Numbered from the stretch's first letter, positions 28,286 to 39,686 are shown. The stretch: DNA of 64,000 bases from Asterias amurensis (GCF_032118995.1 NC_092666.1:8382501-8446500), one strand, 5' to 3'. Notes: generated by a model from the letters alone, not told the origin. Numbers and translations are program-made.

Positions 28286-29521
28286 TTACACGTCTGCATG
28301 GAATGCTACACCAATGCCACCAATGCTTGTTTCCCACAGATCAAATCCTAGCTTAGCCACATCTTCCTTTACTTGTATCACCGTGTCTGGCAGTGTGTCT
28401 GGCCTAATAAGGGTCAGGGTACACCCACCCCCACCCGCACCTGTTAGCTTCGAGTGGAGGCCATGTTGAGAGGTTAGGGTACAGAGCTTTTCTAAAGAGG
28501 GGTGCGAAACCCCAAGAATCTCAAGAAACTTTTGATTCATGTCAATCAGTTCTTCCAGCGAGGAGTAAGGTGATTGGTCAGGATGAATTACACCCTGCTC
28601 TTTGATTAGATGAGATTCAACATCATGGATGCTCGTCTGTTTAATGCCCATTTCTTTTGAGGTCTTGTCAATCACAAGACTTTCAAGAACTAACTGACAT
28701 TTCTGGGCGATTTCTTCAATCGAATCGAACACAGGACCAATGATCGCCGGGTATTTGTCAAACTTCACTCTGACGCCCGCAACAAGAACTTTGGTACTGC
28801 GTGGGATCTTTGTGTTGATCAAAAGGATCCTAAGGAGAGGTACGTTCTCCAGCGATTTGATTTGTTTTCCTTGGTAACGCAGAGCGCCACCGTATGTGCT
28901 GACGGCGTTATCGATACCAGAGGGATTTCCATGGATGATTCGTTCTGCTTCAAATGCCCATTGGTTGATTAGATCCAGGTCCTCCTGCTTCCAGGAGTTG
29001 CTTCCCTCTACAGGAATGATTCTACCAGCTTGAGTCAAGAAAGCCGCTGATAAACAAACTGAGAATGCGGCCGATGAGCCCAACCCAGCACCAGTTGGAA
29101 GCTCTGAGGTTATCTGAACCTCAGTAGCAGGAAAGCTGATCGCATTATTAGATCCCAGAATGGCTACGTACAGATACAGCACCGCTAGAACAGCAAGGTC
29201 TTTAGTACTGCCCTCTTCAGAGATCTTTGTAAACTCTTTCATTTTATCAAACTGAGAGACAGTCGGTGGCCCAATATCAAGACTTGCTTCTCTGTTAAGA
29301 AACTCAACAAAGATTTTATTCAGGTCGTCTAACCTCCATTTTAGCTCCAATCCGATGTCCGGCAAGGAAAAAGAGGCAGTGTCTTTGATGTTTGTCTGCG
29401 ACAGCTTCAAGCGTGTTCTCAAGTTCAGGCTAGACGCTAGTGCCGTTTTCCCGTAGACAACAGCATGCTCCCCATGAAGGATGACCTTCCCAGGTGCAGA
29501 AACACAGAATGGACGGTTCAT
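28286..29521 (-). CDS. MVK: mevalonate kinase, uninterrupted reading frame
   Basis: ATP-dependent phosphorylation of mevalonate to 5-phosphomevalonate, in the isoprenoid and sterol pathway (cytosol or peroxisome). The 411-residue frame is complete; human MVK has 396. The N-terminus has APGKVILHGEHAVVYGK (residues 9-25, with the conserved Lys13 position). The GHMP ATP loop PTGAGLGSSAAFS is at 142-154, GNPSGIDNAVSTYGGALRY at 198-216 with the catalytic Asp204, EELIDMNQ at 323-330, and the C-terminal loop KLTGAGGGGCTLTL at 358-371. No key residue is missing. The coding region has no introns, unlike the human gene, so it is an intron-poor lineage gene or an expressed retrocopy; no poly-A scar was recognised because a MITE lies 21 bases beyond the stop. 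The start is the only Met before the APGK motif. Confidence 0.95.
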   Translation of the reverse strand: MNRPFCVSAPGKVILHGEHAVVYGKTALASSLNLRTRLKLSQTNIKDTASFSLPDIGLELKWRLDDLNKIFVEFLNREASLDIGPPTVSQFDKMKEFTKISEEGSTKDLAVLAVLYLYVAILGSNNAISFPATEVQITSELPTGAGLGSSAAFSVCLSAAFLTQAGRIIPVEGSNSWKQEDLDLINQWAFEAERIIHGNPSGIDNAVSTYGGALRYQGKQIKSLENVPLLRILLINTKIPRSTKVLVAGVRVKFDKYPAIIGPVFDSIEEIAQKCQLVLESLVIDKTSKEMGIKQTSIHDVESHLIKEQGVIHPDQSPYSSLEELIDMNQKFLEILGVSHPSLEKLCTLTSQHGLHSKLTGAGGGGCTLTLIRPDTLPDTVIQVKEDVAKLGFDLWETSIGGIGVAFHADV

Positions 29522-29985
29522 CGTTGCTGTTCCAGACTCGGGTTGGAGTTGTTATCCGACAGTTACTATTTTAACAAGAAACGATAAAACCAAGACTGAT
29601 GTGGGCTGATTAAATACTTTCTGATGTATATTACACACACAAAATAAGTCTGTAAGTGACTGCAACAACTTCAAAGAAGGTCAATACACAAGTAAAGTAA
29701 GTCACGTTCTGCACACGTACTGCACTGGAAATGTGTAGTGTAATCTGTACAGTGTCTGATTGTCTGTACAGATGAGATCATTACAAAGTGTATTTTATAT
29801 GGATGGACAGAATGTACATTGTACCCTTGTATATTTGTACCAGCAAAATAAAAATTCTGCTTTGTTCCTGGTACGATGGTATGCTTCGGAAATGGCTATT
29901 TACAGACTATCTGCTATACTGTATGTACACACGTGTACAGCGTGCACATTACACATCAGACGTACTGGTATACATGGTATACAAC
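29522..29985. other. upstream of MVK, no feature resolved
   Basis: It must contain the MVK 5' UTR and promoter. A run of TGTACA words (29690-29960) is visible; no TATA box at a convincing distance was identified. Confidence 0.4.
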
Positions 29986-29986
29986 C

Positions 29987-30266
29987 ATAGAGTTAAGAAC
30001 TAGAGGGCGCACTTGGTGATGCTGCTTGCACCAACGCGACGGGACCGCAAGGAGACACGCGCGCCATTCTGTACGCGCGATGAATATGAAGTACACGTTG
30101 GAATTTGTGTTTATTGAACGCTGACGCGATGCTGTTTTGTCAACTTACAAAATGGCCGCACAACACATGCTGAGCAACCCTGTTTTGTCAACTTAAAAAA
30201 TGGCTGCATGCGCGCATGACGGGTCGCGTATTAGGCCAGTGCGCCCTCTAGTTCTTATAAACTCTA
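29987..30266. mobile_element. MITE with CTAGAGGGCGC ends (family J)
   Basis: Terminal repeats AGAACTAGAGGGCGCACT and AGTGCGCCCTCTAGTTCT. Inside: GGGACCGCAAGGAGACA, TTTGTGTTTATTGA, CAACTTACAAAATGGCCGC. A second copy is at 34916-35190. The flanking ATAGAGTT and AACTCTAT may be part of the ends. No coding capacity. Confidence 0.85.
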
Positions 30267-32605
30267 TATGCTAATACACTGTAGTAATACTACACTTTAC
30301 AGACTATATCATGCTATGTACATACACAAGTGTACATCGTGCACATTACACATCAGACGCACTGGTATCAACAGTGTACTATGTACGTACATTATGTACA
30401 ATGGTGTTCCATTGTTAATGGTTTGTATTGTACACCACAGGGACAAATGTCATGGCTCTGATTGACATAAAATGAAAATGTGGTTTTAATGTTACACTGT
30501 ACCACAGAGCGGAGCAGTAAGCAGTACTTTAATTTATGAAAACTTTTTTTTATGAAGCATTCATTGCTTTTCATTGCTTACGATCTGAGGCTAGAGCGGA
30601 TATTTGGTGACTATTTATACTCATGTTATCAGACAAATGGTGACCTCTAGCGACCTCCATACATGTTGTGTGTGCAGAATTCTATAAATTAACAGAGCAA
30701 GGACACTGGGCCCATACACATGTACATGATTGATGGTTAACATGGAGGAAGAAATAGCCCCCCATGGCGTTTCACAGATAAAATGTAACAGGCAATTAAG
30801 TTTCAATGTTGCTTTATTTCATTGACACAGTCAGTAAATATAGATTTGCCGCATTACATACCCTCGAAGTGATATTAATTTAGGTAAGTATAGGGCATGG
30901 GTCTACAAACTGGGGTCACACCTCATTTCAAAGGGGTGGGGGGGGATGTCTTGTCTGAGTTAGGGTATATCTGTCTGCAACTGTTCCAAAATAATATATA
31001 TTCTTTTACAGGATAATGTTAGAACAATCTTAAAAACTAACTAGCAAAAGGTGGAAGGGTCACTGAGGAAATGATTTACAAGAAAAATGAAAACAACAGT
31101 AACCATGATACACCACTGCGTTTTAATGAGAAATTAAATTTAAAAAAGATTCAAATTTTCAACCTGCTGGACATTTTTTACTCTTTCGCTGGGGGATCTG
31201 GTAAGTTTTGTCTTTTTTCTTCACATTATTTCCTCAATGGTGTTTTGAGTGATATTGTAGGATTCATGAGACATTGAGGATCAAGTTCTTGTTTCTAGAA
31301 TTTGTGTCATGATTTTCAAAAGTGGTAAAAATGGAGCAAATCTGCTGACTAGCTGTCGAAATTGTACGTCAATCGAGGCAGACTTTGCCTGCAATGCATA
31401 TTATAGTTAACACACGTGCAAAGTACATGTACGTCCAAGTCGTGAGTTGGTACATTTAAAAAAGTATTTTTCTGCATTCAGCAGCAATACACCTGATCGG
31501 CATTGCCGGAAAAAAACTATTTTTTTTTTTAAACGTACAAACTCATGACTTGGTCCGTACATGTACTTTGCAATTGTGTTTACTCTACGCATCACGAACA
31601 GCGTCACGAACAGCGCCCTCTCGGGTCGGGGTCTACTCTTAAATTTGTAAATAACATAAGAACTGATTGTTTAAAACATTAGTTAACTGTTTATTCACAT
31701 TCCACTCATCAAAACACTTATATTAGTGACAATAAGCTTTATTTTGAAAAAATACCACTTCCAGGTGACTTTAAATTCTTTATTTTGACCACTAAACAAT
31801 TACAAATACAAGCAGACAGTATGTAAAATAAATAGTATACAAAAGTAAATACAAAGCAAGAAGAACAACCCTATAAAATAATGTAAATGAGAACGCCAGG
31901 ATCAACAAAAGTATAATTAAACACTGTACATGTAGCTCGAAAGCCCGTTAATCCAGTCACACATAGGCAAGTATCATAGGGAGGCAAACACACTATATAC
32001 TGAATGTTTTACAAGGATCCACAGAAACCCTAATGGCGCTCTGCAGATAGGAAAGTCCATACAGGAATAATATGGAAAATCAAACTACCACGCCGGACAC
32101 TGCCACAAGGCTTGGTTCCCCATCCAGATCTCTCTTTTTCTTTTTAAAGAAAACTAGGTGGTTGAGTTCGACCTCGACAGTCTTCTGGCTAAAATTTAAA
32201 AAATGTTTCGTAAATTTGCTTACCTTTTCTCGCTCAAATGGAAGTACGCTTTGCACAGATGAAACAGTGAACATTATGCCTGTTTTTCGATCAAACGGCT
32301 GTCATTTTTAAAGAGAAAACTTTCAGATATATGGCCAGTGTTGTTGCAAGATTGTCTTCAATGTCGACGAGACGTGAAATTGCGTGCACTCCCCATTTGT
32401 ACACAAACATCGAGAAGAGCGCTGTGTGTGTACTGTACGATGGTGAGGTGTTACGTGTGTGTAGCATGTTGCGATTATGTGCGGCATGTGCCAAAGGTCA
32501 TCCAGGGGTACCCTACCGACGCCACCGGACCCCCCCCCCCCGACCATGTGACCTCTGGGGCTAGAAAGCTTATGAGTCAAGGCCGATTTCATGGGGGGAG
32601 AGCTG
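30267..32605. other. intergenic stretch with a foldback, no gene recognised
   Basis: TGTACA-rich up to about 30450. An imperfect foldback at 31407-31590 has GCAAAGTACATGTACGTCCA at the left and GTCCGTACATGTACTTTGCA at the right. A poly-C tract is at 32529. No exon with known similarity was found. Confidence 0.45.
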
Positions 32606-32845
32606 GGCCCAATTGCATAGAGCTGCTAAGCACACATAATTTCCTGAGCATGAAATTTCTTCCTTGATAAAAACAGCATTACCAACCAAATTTCCACGTG
32701 ATTTTGAGGATAAGCAATTTAAACCAGTAACAAGCAATATCCAACGAATGGAAATTTGGTTGGTAATCAATCCTGTTTTATCAAGGAAGAAATTTCATGC
32801 TAAGCAAATTTTTGTGCTTAGCAGCTCTATGAAATTGGGCCCTTC
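32606..32845. mobile_element. family-G inverted-repeat element
   Basis: GGGCCCAATTGCATAGAGCT at the left and GCTCTATGAAATTGGGCCC at the right. Confidence 0.8.
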
Positions 32846-33007
32846 TTTCCAAGCCGGACAAACCCAACATATTGATTTTCTGCTTAGCAGATAATGAGCA
32901 GGATACTATTCACAATTGAATATAATTGACATGATTTTGACTGTTAACGTTATGGTATTAAGTTGTGCTTTTTAGCTACTTTGTGCCCAATTTCACAAGG
33001 CTGCTTA

Positions 33008-33377
33008 CAGGATTTGGGTACTTTTTGTAACACAAAACACATGTCAACAGATTTCTTACACCGTTTGAAGATAATGATAGTAAAAAGCGTTGGTTAAAAT
33101 ATTAGTTGCGGAGGTGCTGTAGTTTTTGAGAAAAGAGTAAAACAATTGTCATGAAAATACGTTTTTACATGCTAAAATAATTTTCGTCACTTGATCACTG
33201 TGAGACGAAAATTATTTTCATGACATTGTTTTACACATTTCTCAAAAACTACAGCACCTCAGCAAGTGATATTTTTTAGGGAAGCCTTCTACTATCATTA
33301 TCTTCACACTGTGTAAGTTTAGTGTAAATCTGTAGAAATTATGTTTTATGTCACTACAAAAAGTACATAGACCCTAA
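33008..33377. mobile_element. family-D MITE
   Basis: CAGGATTTGGGTACTTTTTG at the left and AGTACATAGACCCTAAA at the right. The foldback loop is at GATCACTGTGAGACG. The terminal TTAA is eroded on both sides. Confidence 0.75.
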
Positions 33378-33688
33378 ATTATGCTTTGACAATTTTCTGC
33401 TAAGTGGAAGTTAACAGGATACACCTACAAATGTTGGAATTGTACCTATGACATGTGGTAGTTTGGCTGTTAACCTACTTCTGGTAAATGTAATTTTGTT
33501 AATGCCTTAGCTACTTTTCTTGCTCTATGAAATTGGGCCCATCCCAGTTAATGTAGTTGTCGAGTTTGGTGGTGGGGTGGTGTGGGCCTATACCATCTAT
33601 TTTCTTCCTCCATGCTTCACTGTGGTGTATGTAGCATCATATGGTAGCATGTAGAATACATGTTCATAATACATGACAGTATGATGCC

Positions 33689-33906
33689 CAGGGCCCAATT
33701 TCATAGAGCTGCTAAGCACACAAATTTGCTAAGCATGAAATGTCTTCCTTGTTAAAAACAGAATTACCAACCAAATTTCCATTTGTTGCATATATTGATT
33801 GTTATTGGTATTCAGCTTTTGTTCAGTTGTTAATCCTGCTTTTATCAAGGAAGACATTTCATGCTTAGCAAATTTGTGTGCTTAGAAGCTCTATGAAATT
33901 GGACCC
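33689..33906. mobile_element. family-G inverted-repeat element
   Basis: AGGGCCCAATTTCATAGAGC at the left and AGCTCTATGAAATTGGACCC at the right. Confidence 0.8.
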
Positions 33907-34191
33907 TGGTCTTGGTGGCCTTGGTGCTTTCCCAATGGAAATGGTGTCATTTATAAAACGAAAATGGGCTTGACCTCTCAAAGATTCCAGGCCTTTGTTT
34001 ATATACAATCAACGAACATGCATAAATATGTATAGAACATCCAAAAAATACATACTGCAGCCTTTTATTCTTTAAACTTAATAGTCTTTAATCAAACTAA
34101 ACTTTGGCAATACAAATTAAATTGATTTCGACTGTGCATTTACACAATAAACAAAACATTCCCATAGCCATAATTATCAGAAATGCACTCT

Positions 34192-34500
34192 TTAAAGACA
34201 CTGGACACTATTGGTAATTGTCAAAAACCAGTCTTCTCACTTGGTGTATCTCAACATATGCATATAATAACAATTTGAGCGAGAGAATAATGAAAGAAAA
34301 ATGATTTCAGATGCTTGATTTCGCGACCTCAAAATCTAATTCTGAGGTCTCAAAATCAAATTCGTGGAAAACTACTTTTTTTCTCTGAAACTACATCACT
34401 TCAGAGGGAGCCGTTAGTGTCACATTGTTTTATACAATCAACCTCACCCCATTACTCTTTACTAATAAGTAAAGTTTTATGCTACAAAATATTTTGATTA
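34192..34500. mobile_element. family-A MITE, right end lost
   Basis: TTAAAGACACTGGACACTAT at the left. The inner GCGACCTCAAAATC / GAGGTCTCAAAATC repeat is intact. It decays after CCCATTACTCTTTAC. A C-rich tandem (CCCTCCGCCCCCCC) follows at 34520. Confidence 0.75.
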
Positions 34501-34915
34501 ATATTATGGCTAATGTTTACCCTCCGCCCCCCCCTTTACCCTCCGCCCCCCCTTCACCCACAGTATCCCAATCCTCCAATAAAAATTGGTATTTCATTGA
34601 TAGTTTTGGATGGCTAATCTTCCATTAGTTTTAACACAGTCTTTATATAAAAAATCATAAGTGCACTTGAATTATTTCTTTAAAAAACTATCTCCAGGAG
34701 GTAGGCATACTGTAACTGAACGAAACAAATGTACTTGATCAATGATAGAATGTTTACAATAAATACTACAAAAAGTTGTGACCGAGAAGTTGAAAAACGG
34801 TAGTCGCCCTTCGACTAAGCATTCAATAGGCCCGACTTTGACACTAGTCGGACTAGTTGCAAAGATTTAGTTATTTATAACTGTGTTGTAGTTAGTTTTA
34901 GCCATAAAGTTATAT

Positions 34916-35190
34916 ATAAGAACTAGAGGGCGCACTGATGATGCTTCTTGCACAAATGCGCTGGGACCGCAAGGAGACATGCGTGCGCCATTCTGTACGC
35001 GCTTTGAATATGAAACACACGTTGGAGTTTGTGTTTATTGAGCGTTACGTGATGCTGTTTCGTCAACTTACAAAATGGCCGCACAAACACACGCTGTACG
35101 ATGCCAGTTTTGTCAATTAAGAAAATGGCTGCCTGCGCGCATGCCGGGTCGCGTATATAGGTCAGTGCGCCCTCTAGTTCTTATATTATA
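34916..35190. mobile_element. family-J MITE abutting PGAP4
   Basis: AAGAACTAGAGGGCGCACTG at the left and CAGTGCGCCCTCTAGTTCTT at the right. Internal sequence matches 29987-30266. Its right end is about a dozen bases from the PGAP4 stop, so it forms the start of that gene's 3' UTR. Confidence 0.9.
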
Positions 35191-35201
35191 ACTCTATGAT
35201 T

Positions 35202-36416
35202 TTAGCCCATAAATTCATGCGGACTTTTAGCTTTAGGATGAAGTGATGAGAACAACCCAATGTGGTTGAAGAGGTTTGGCATTACTAAATACTGCTTCTC
35301 ATTCCTAGATTGAAAAAATCTACTTATTGCAACATCCAGGGGATTCTTTACTGTGCATGTTACCATCTTGAGATGTTGTTGAATATCTGGCAGTGCATTT
35401 GTCTTGTACAGTACCGCCGGTATGCAGCACTCTGGGGCCCCACGGATTCCATGCAAGTCGACTGAAAAGCTACGTAACATCATTAGGTACGGCCTGCCAA
35501 TTATAAACATTGCAAGACCACAATATGTGCAAAATACAATAAATATAGCAGCACTCTGAGAAAAACTAATGTAAGAGTTGAAAAATAGTCTACACAGCCC
35601 ATACAAAACTCCTCCACCAAATAAAGCACCAGCAATAAACTCTATTATTAGAGGTCTTTCGTTTCCGAACCCTTGCCACTTTTCAGGAAAATAAAATTTA
35701 ACAGCCACCCATTTTTCTAAGTTAGGCTGAATCTGACCCCTAGTAATTTTGTTTTCAATACGAGTTTCCATAAGGCGATCGATCCTGGAGATGAATTGAG
35801 GATAAGGAACGGCATCGTCTTGAACTAAGATTGAATATTCTGCATTGAACTTCTGGATTTCATTCATGCAGAACACATAATCCTTCTTTTCCTGCTCGCG
35901 GATTTTGGAATAAGGGGTACGTTCTTTTCGGACGTTTTTTATCTTGCCCACTGAAGTCACGTATTTGGTAAGATTTTGTGCCTCCTGATGGTCATTTGGA
36001 TCTGTTTGAGCGTTGCATATAAACAGAATGATGTCTTTTCGATGAGATATTTTCAATAATCTGTCAAATTCGGCAACAACCCGTGAAAGATATCGTGGAT
36101 GGTATGTCTCAAACTCAGAAGATTGACGTTTGACGGTGATAATACCTATCGCATACTTAGGAGAAGAGCTCTGTAAAGCCTCGGCATGAAATGCTAAAGA
36201 CTCAATCTGGTTCAGTTGTAAAAAGTAATTATCTGCAGCTTGACCCTTGGCAACATCCTTTGCGACTGCTCGTTCAAGGGATTCTGTTCTCTTGTGATGA
36301 AAGTAATAACGAGAGAATGGAAGATTCCAGCAGGCAATGGGAAGAACGACACAGAATGTCATCAGGTACATAAAGACAACTACATAAAGTAGGGTTCGAA
36401 ACTGTGCTCTCTTCAT
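35202..36416 (-). CDS. PGAP4: PGAP4 (TMEM246), GPI-GalNAc transferase, single exon
   Basis: Golgi transferase that adds the GalNAc side chain to the first mannose of GPI anchors. The 404-residue frame is close to the human length (403). Features: an N-terminal membrane segment (about 10-29), an IGIITVKRQ start of the GT-A-like fold (90-98), an acidic VQDDAVP motif (198-204) that matches human VEDDAVP and is the likely metal/sugar site, a membrane hairpin inserted into the fold (about 257-279 and 286-307), the CC pair at 330-331, and the C-terminal NLFNHIGLFSSL (381-392), matching NLVKHIGLFSSL. The hairpin splitting the catalytic domain is characteristic of PGAP4. The coding region has no intron, as in vertebrates. 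The 3' UTR begins with a MITE. The start codon precedes KR and the membrane anchor, as expected of a type II protein. Confidence 0.92.
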   Translation of the reverse strand: MKRAQFRTLLYVVVFMYLMTFCVVLPIACWNLPFSRYYFHHKRTESLERAVAKDVAKGQAADNYFLQLNQIESLAFHAEALQSSSPKYAIGIITVKRQSSEFETYHPRYLSRVVAEFDRLLKISHRKDIILFICNAQTDPNDHQEAQNLTKYVTSVGKIKNVRKERTPYSKIREQEKKDYVFCMNEIQKFNAEYSILVQDDAVPYPQFISRIDRLMETRIENKITRGQIQPNLEKWVAVKFYFPEKWQGFGNERPLIIEFIAGALFGGGVLYGLCRLFFNSYISFSQSAAIFIVFCTYCGLAMFIIGRPYLMMLRSFSVDLHGIRGAPECCIPAVLYKTNALPDIQQHLKMVTCTVKNPLDVAISRFFQSRNEKQYLVMPNLFNHIGLFSSLHPKAKSPHEFMG

Positions 36417-37084
36417 AGTTGATGTTTCTCACAAATTATCAACAGTTTCATTTACTATAGACTGCATTTATCTTACGATAATGCAAACTGGTGGTTAAAG
36501 ATCGACCCTACATTTCCATTACTATGTCCGAAGATCACTGAGCTGTACATGTAGACTGTAGGTTCATCATATCGGACAGATAAACCAGTGAAACAACAGT
36601 GGCTGAGTCATACTGCTATCTCTAACTAAGTCTTCTCTCTGCCCTATCATCACCTGACGTTGCTTTAGAAGAAGCTAGAGGTGTCACTGACTTGCAGCTT
36701 CTCTCCAACTCTTTATTGTAAAAGTACTTGTGTGACTGCATGGTGGCTTCTTCACATGACAAAGATGTAATTCCCATTCTGCTTGTGAAGGGTCATTGCA
36801 CAAATTTACAGGGTGACTGAAGGTGCATCATGTATATTAACCACTGAGGTCTAAACATGTGCAAACAGCCATTGGAGTTCATGGAGTGGTGCTCCACAGC
36901 TGCCTTGTGTTATCTGTGTGAAAAAATAAAAAAATAAAAACACTTATATTTTTATATTTAGTGATGTGGTCCACTGGACTTTTGGATAACTTTCCGTATG
37001 GCGCCACCACTTTTTCACTCATTTTTACAAAAAGGGATATATCAATCAGGTAAATTAGATACTATATTATTTTATTTGGAATGA
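36417..37084. other. upstream of PGAP4, no gene recognised
   Basis: It should hold the PGAP4 5' UTR and promoter. A pair of inverse words surrounds 36985-37100 (GGATAACTTTCCGTATGGCG / CACCATACGGAAACTTTTCC), belonging to the next element. Confidence 0.45.
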
Positions 37085-37235
37085 AAAAGTGGTGGCACCA
37101 TACGGAAACTTTTCCGGACTTTCTCCTGAAGACGAGCAGAGTATACTGTTTGAAACGTCGAGACCAAATCGGCTCTTTTCAGAGCCACCACTCCTTCAAA
37201 GGAGATTTACTCAGTCATGGCTGTACCCGCAAGTT
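36975..37235. mobile_element. Penelope-like or related remnant with stem-loop
   Basis: Inverted words TATGGCGCCACCACTTTTTC (36999) and GAAAAAGTGGTGGCACCATA (37082), then TCCTGAAGACGAGCAGAGTA and TACTGTTTGAAACGTCGAGA, and CTTTTCAGAGCCACCACTCC. The order matches the motif next to the GIY-YIG relic at 40910-41490. Confidence 0.45.
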
Positions 37236-37364
37236 CACTATTCATTATATTTATAGTTACTCTTGGACTTTCTCTGTCCGCCAAACTTAAAGCAAGTACA
37301 TGTACAGTCAAGATGGAATTTAATCTTTGAGAGGCCAATTTTCATTATGCAAAGGGCACTTCCA

Positions 37365-37445
37365 TTGATAGTTGCGATAATCGTAACCCTCCTCCTCTCC
37401 TGGGCGGCCGTCGGGAGGAGGGTTACGATTATCGCAACTATTCCA
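37365..37445. repeat. perfect short palindrome with GC centre
   Basis: Arms TAGTTGCGATAATCGTAACC and GGTTACGATTATCGCAACTA, continuing to CTCCTCTCC / GGAGGAG and a CGGCCG centre. The stem is about 33 bp. Confidence 0.85.
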
Positions 37446-37984
37446 TTGACTATTGTACAATTTTATATGAAAGTATGTGGGACACTTTAGAAGGGGCACC
37501 AAGGCCAAGATCATAGCAAGGGGAAACAAAGGCCAAAAGAACGGTGCAAAAATCACCGTCAAGAATCGGGGGCGTGGTGTTTCGCACATCGACACAAACA
37601 TGCAAAACATACAAAACTCAAAACGGTTCAACGTTCTGACGAAAGGTTTTGTCCAATCTCATAAAAAGCACCCTTTTTCACAAAAACGAAGTTTACTTTA
37701 CCTTAAACTAAAGCTGGGGGCTTTCCTGCGGTGGTGAACATCTCCTCTTCAACCATGGACTCTAGACTGGAAGAAAACTTCAACAACCAACCCCTAATTT
37801 CCTCCATTCCTCTATTACACGTATTAATGACATTCGCGCTGTGTCACATATTGAGGGCGCACTTCATACTGCTTCACTGCCCTTTTCGAAACCACGGTTT
37901 CGCCTCCAGATTTGGCTCAGGACAGCTTGGCCCTATAGCCTTTTGTCAAGGCCTCCGTTGCTTGGACACAAAAGCGACTGTCAC

Positions 37985-38240
37985 ACCATGGTCACACAAA
38001 GTTCAAGTTGTGTGCTTTTTGATGCTTGATTTGAAGACCTCAAAATCTAATTCTGAGGTCTCTAAATCAAATTTGTGTAAAATTACTTCTTTCTTCAAAA
38101 CTACGTTACTTCAACGCATACCAGAGGGAGCTGTTTCTCAAAATGTTCTAATCAACCCCTCCCCATTTCTTGTTACCAAATAAGGTTTTGTGCTAGTTAA
38201 TAATTATTTTGAGTAATTACCAATAATGCCACTGCCTTCA
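37985..38240. mobile_element. family-A MITE, right half
   Basis: From GTCACACAAAGTTCAAGTTG through GAAGACCTCAAAATC / GAGGTCTCTAAATC to TGCCACTGCCTTCAA. The left TIR is absent, joined to unrelated sequence. Confidence 0.7.
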
Positions 38241-38639
38241 AGTGTTTATCATTAAATTATTACAAGAGGTAATCCACCGGTATTTTCGAAAACTTATGTT
38301 TAATTTTGACAAAATTACTGAAACAGTTCCTTACCTAGGTTCTATAAAGGCTGCGAAAGCAAATCGCGGCATAATAATCAAGACGCAAACTTGAAAGACA
38401 ACGAAAGGTCAATCCAAGATTTATGTCTGTTGTATTTTCACACATGGTCAATCATCTCCATTATTTATTAATACAAAATTATAAACTCATTTTACTTGCA
38501 AACAGAGCATTACAAAACATCATTAAAAATATTATTATTTTAGTTTTCGACATGATTTTCCTACTTTGGGTGTCATTTTATAAAAACGTTATATTCAAAC
38601 CTTAAAATTATCTTACAGTATAAAAATCGATAAAAATCA

Positions 38640-38870
38640 GCATGGTCTATCAACGGCATTTTGTTATGAAATAAAATAATGTGGTTGGAAAGATGTTCTA
38701 AAAGTCGAAAATTATGACCCACACAAATTAAATACGCTTAAAAATGTATTTTCCTTTTACTTAGTGAACTAACAAGGTCCACCATTTTTTTGAACCAAAT
38801 TATTTACTACAATATGCCTGCCCTTGAAAGTTCACAAAGTAAAAAGAAAACTACACACTCTCAGAGGTCA
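38640..38870. mobile_element. family-B MITE, degenerate
   Basis: GGTTGGAAAGATGTTCTAAA and GACCCACACAAATTAAATAC resemble family B, with AGTGAACTAACAAGGTCCAC in the place of the family-B centre. The TIRs are not seen. Confidence 0.5.
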
Positions 38871-39303
38871 CATCGTCTGTAGTGTAGTAGCGTTGTGTCC
38901 GCCAAACCTCAAAAAGGCTTATAAATGGAGCAGTCTTCCTTTGTTGCTAAAATCACCGAGTAAAAAAGGCCAAGTCACACAGGCGACAAAAACAAGAACG
39001 AAAACTATTACGATAAAAATGCACGTTTTTGATTGGTTGAATGAGCGCGGGCACATTCTGCGTGGAGCTATTCAACAAATCGAGGGCGTGCATTTCTATC
39101 ACTTTCATTGTTCACATTTGCAATTTAAAATGCAGTAATGCTTGAAAAGTTACAAAAATAATATGATAGTTTTATATTTTTAGAAATGAAATGATGCTAA
39201 CAATGGTGGGCTTATTTTAAAAATTATGAGCAACGCGCATAGAATGAATGTGAATAGGTTTGATTGAACTTACTTCTAAAAAGGTTATTGCATTGGCACT
39301 GAG

Positions 39304-39686
39304 GTTAAAGCCACTGGACACTATTGGTAGTTAATCAAAACGATCGCTAGCATAAAAACTTATGGCAATGAGCAACAGAGAGCTGTTGATAGTATCAAAC
39401 ACTATGTGAAATGGCCCCCTCTGAGGTAACATAGTTTTTTAGAAAGATGTAGTTTCTCACTTAAATACTTGAATTGAATTCAAGACCTCAGCTGAGGTCT
39501 CGAATTCAAACATTATTATGAAAGCACACATCTTCTGTGACAAGGGTATTTTTCTGCCATTCTCTCTCAACTGACGACTAATTGAGTTCAAATTCTCACA
39601 GGTTTGTTATTTTATGCATTTTGAGTTAAACCAAGTGGGAAGCCTGGTCTTTGACAATTATTACCAAAGGTTTCCAATGCCTTTAA
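39304..39686. mobile_element. family-A TTAA MITE
   Basis: TTAAAGCCACTGGACACTAT at the left and GGTTTCCAATGCCTTTAA at the right. The inner repeat is GAATTCAAGACCTCAG / TGAGGTCTCGAATTC. It ends 68 bases from the EF-hand stop codon. Confidence 0.8.

Noticed and set aside
29760-30003. Small open frames in TGTACA-rich DNA
   Set aside because: Low-complexity sequence, overlapping frames, no domain.
37731-38183. 150-codon open frame
   Set aside because: Its second half is a family-A MITE read through, and the same peptide type recurs at 7833, 10784, 21962 and 25236.
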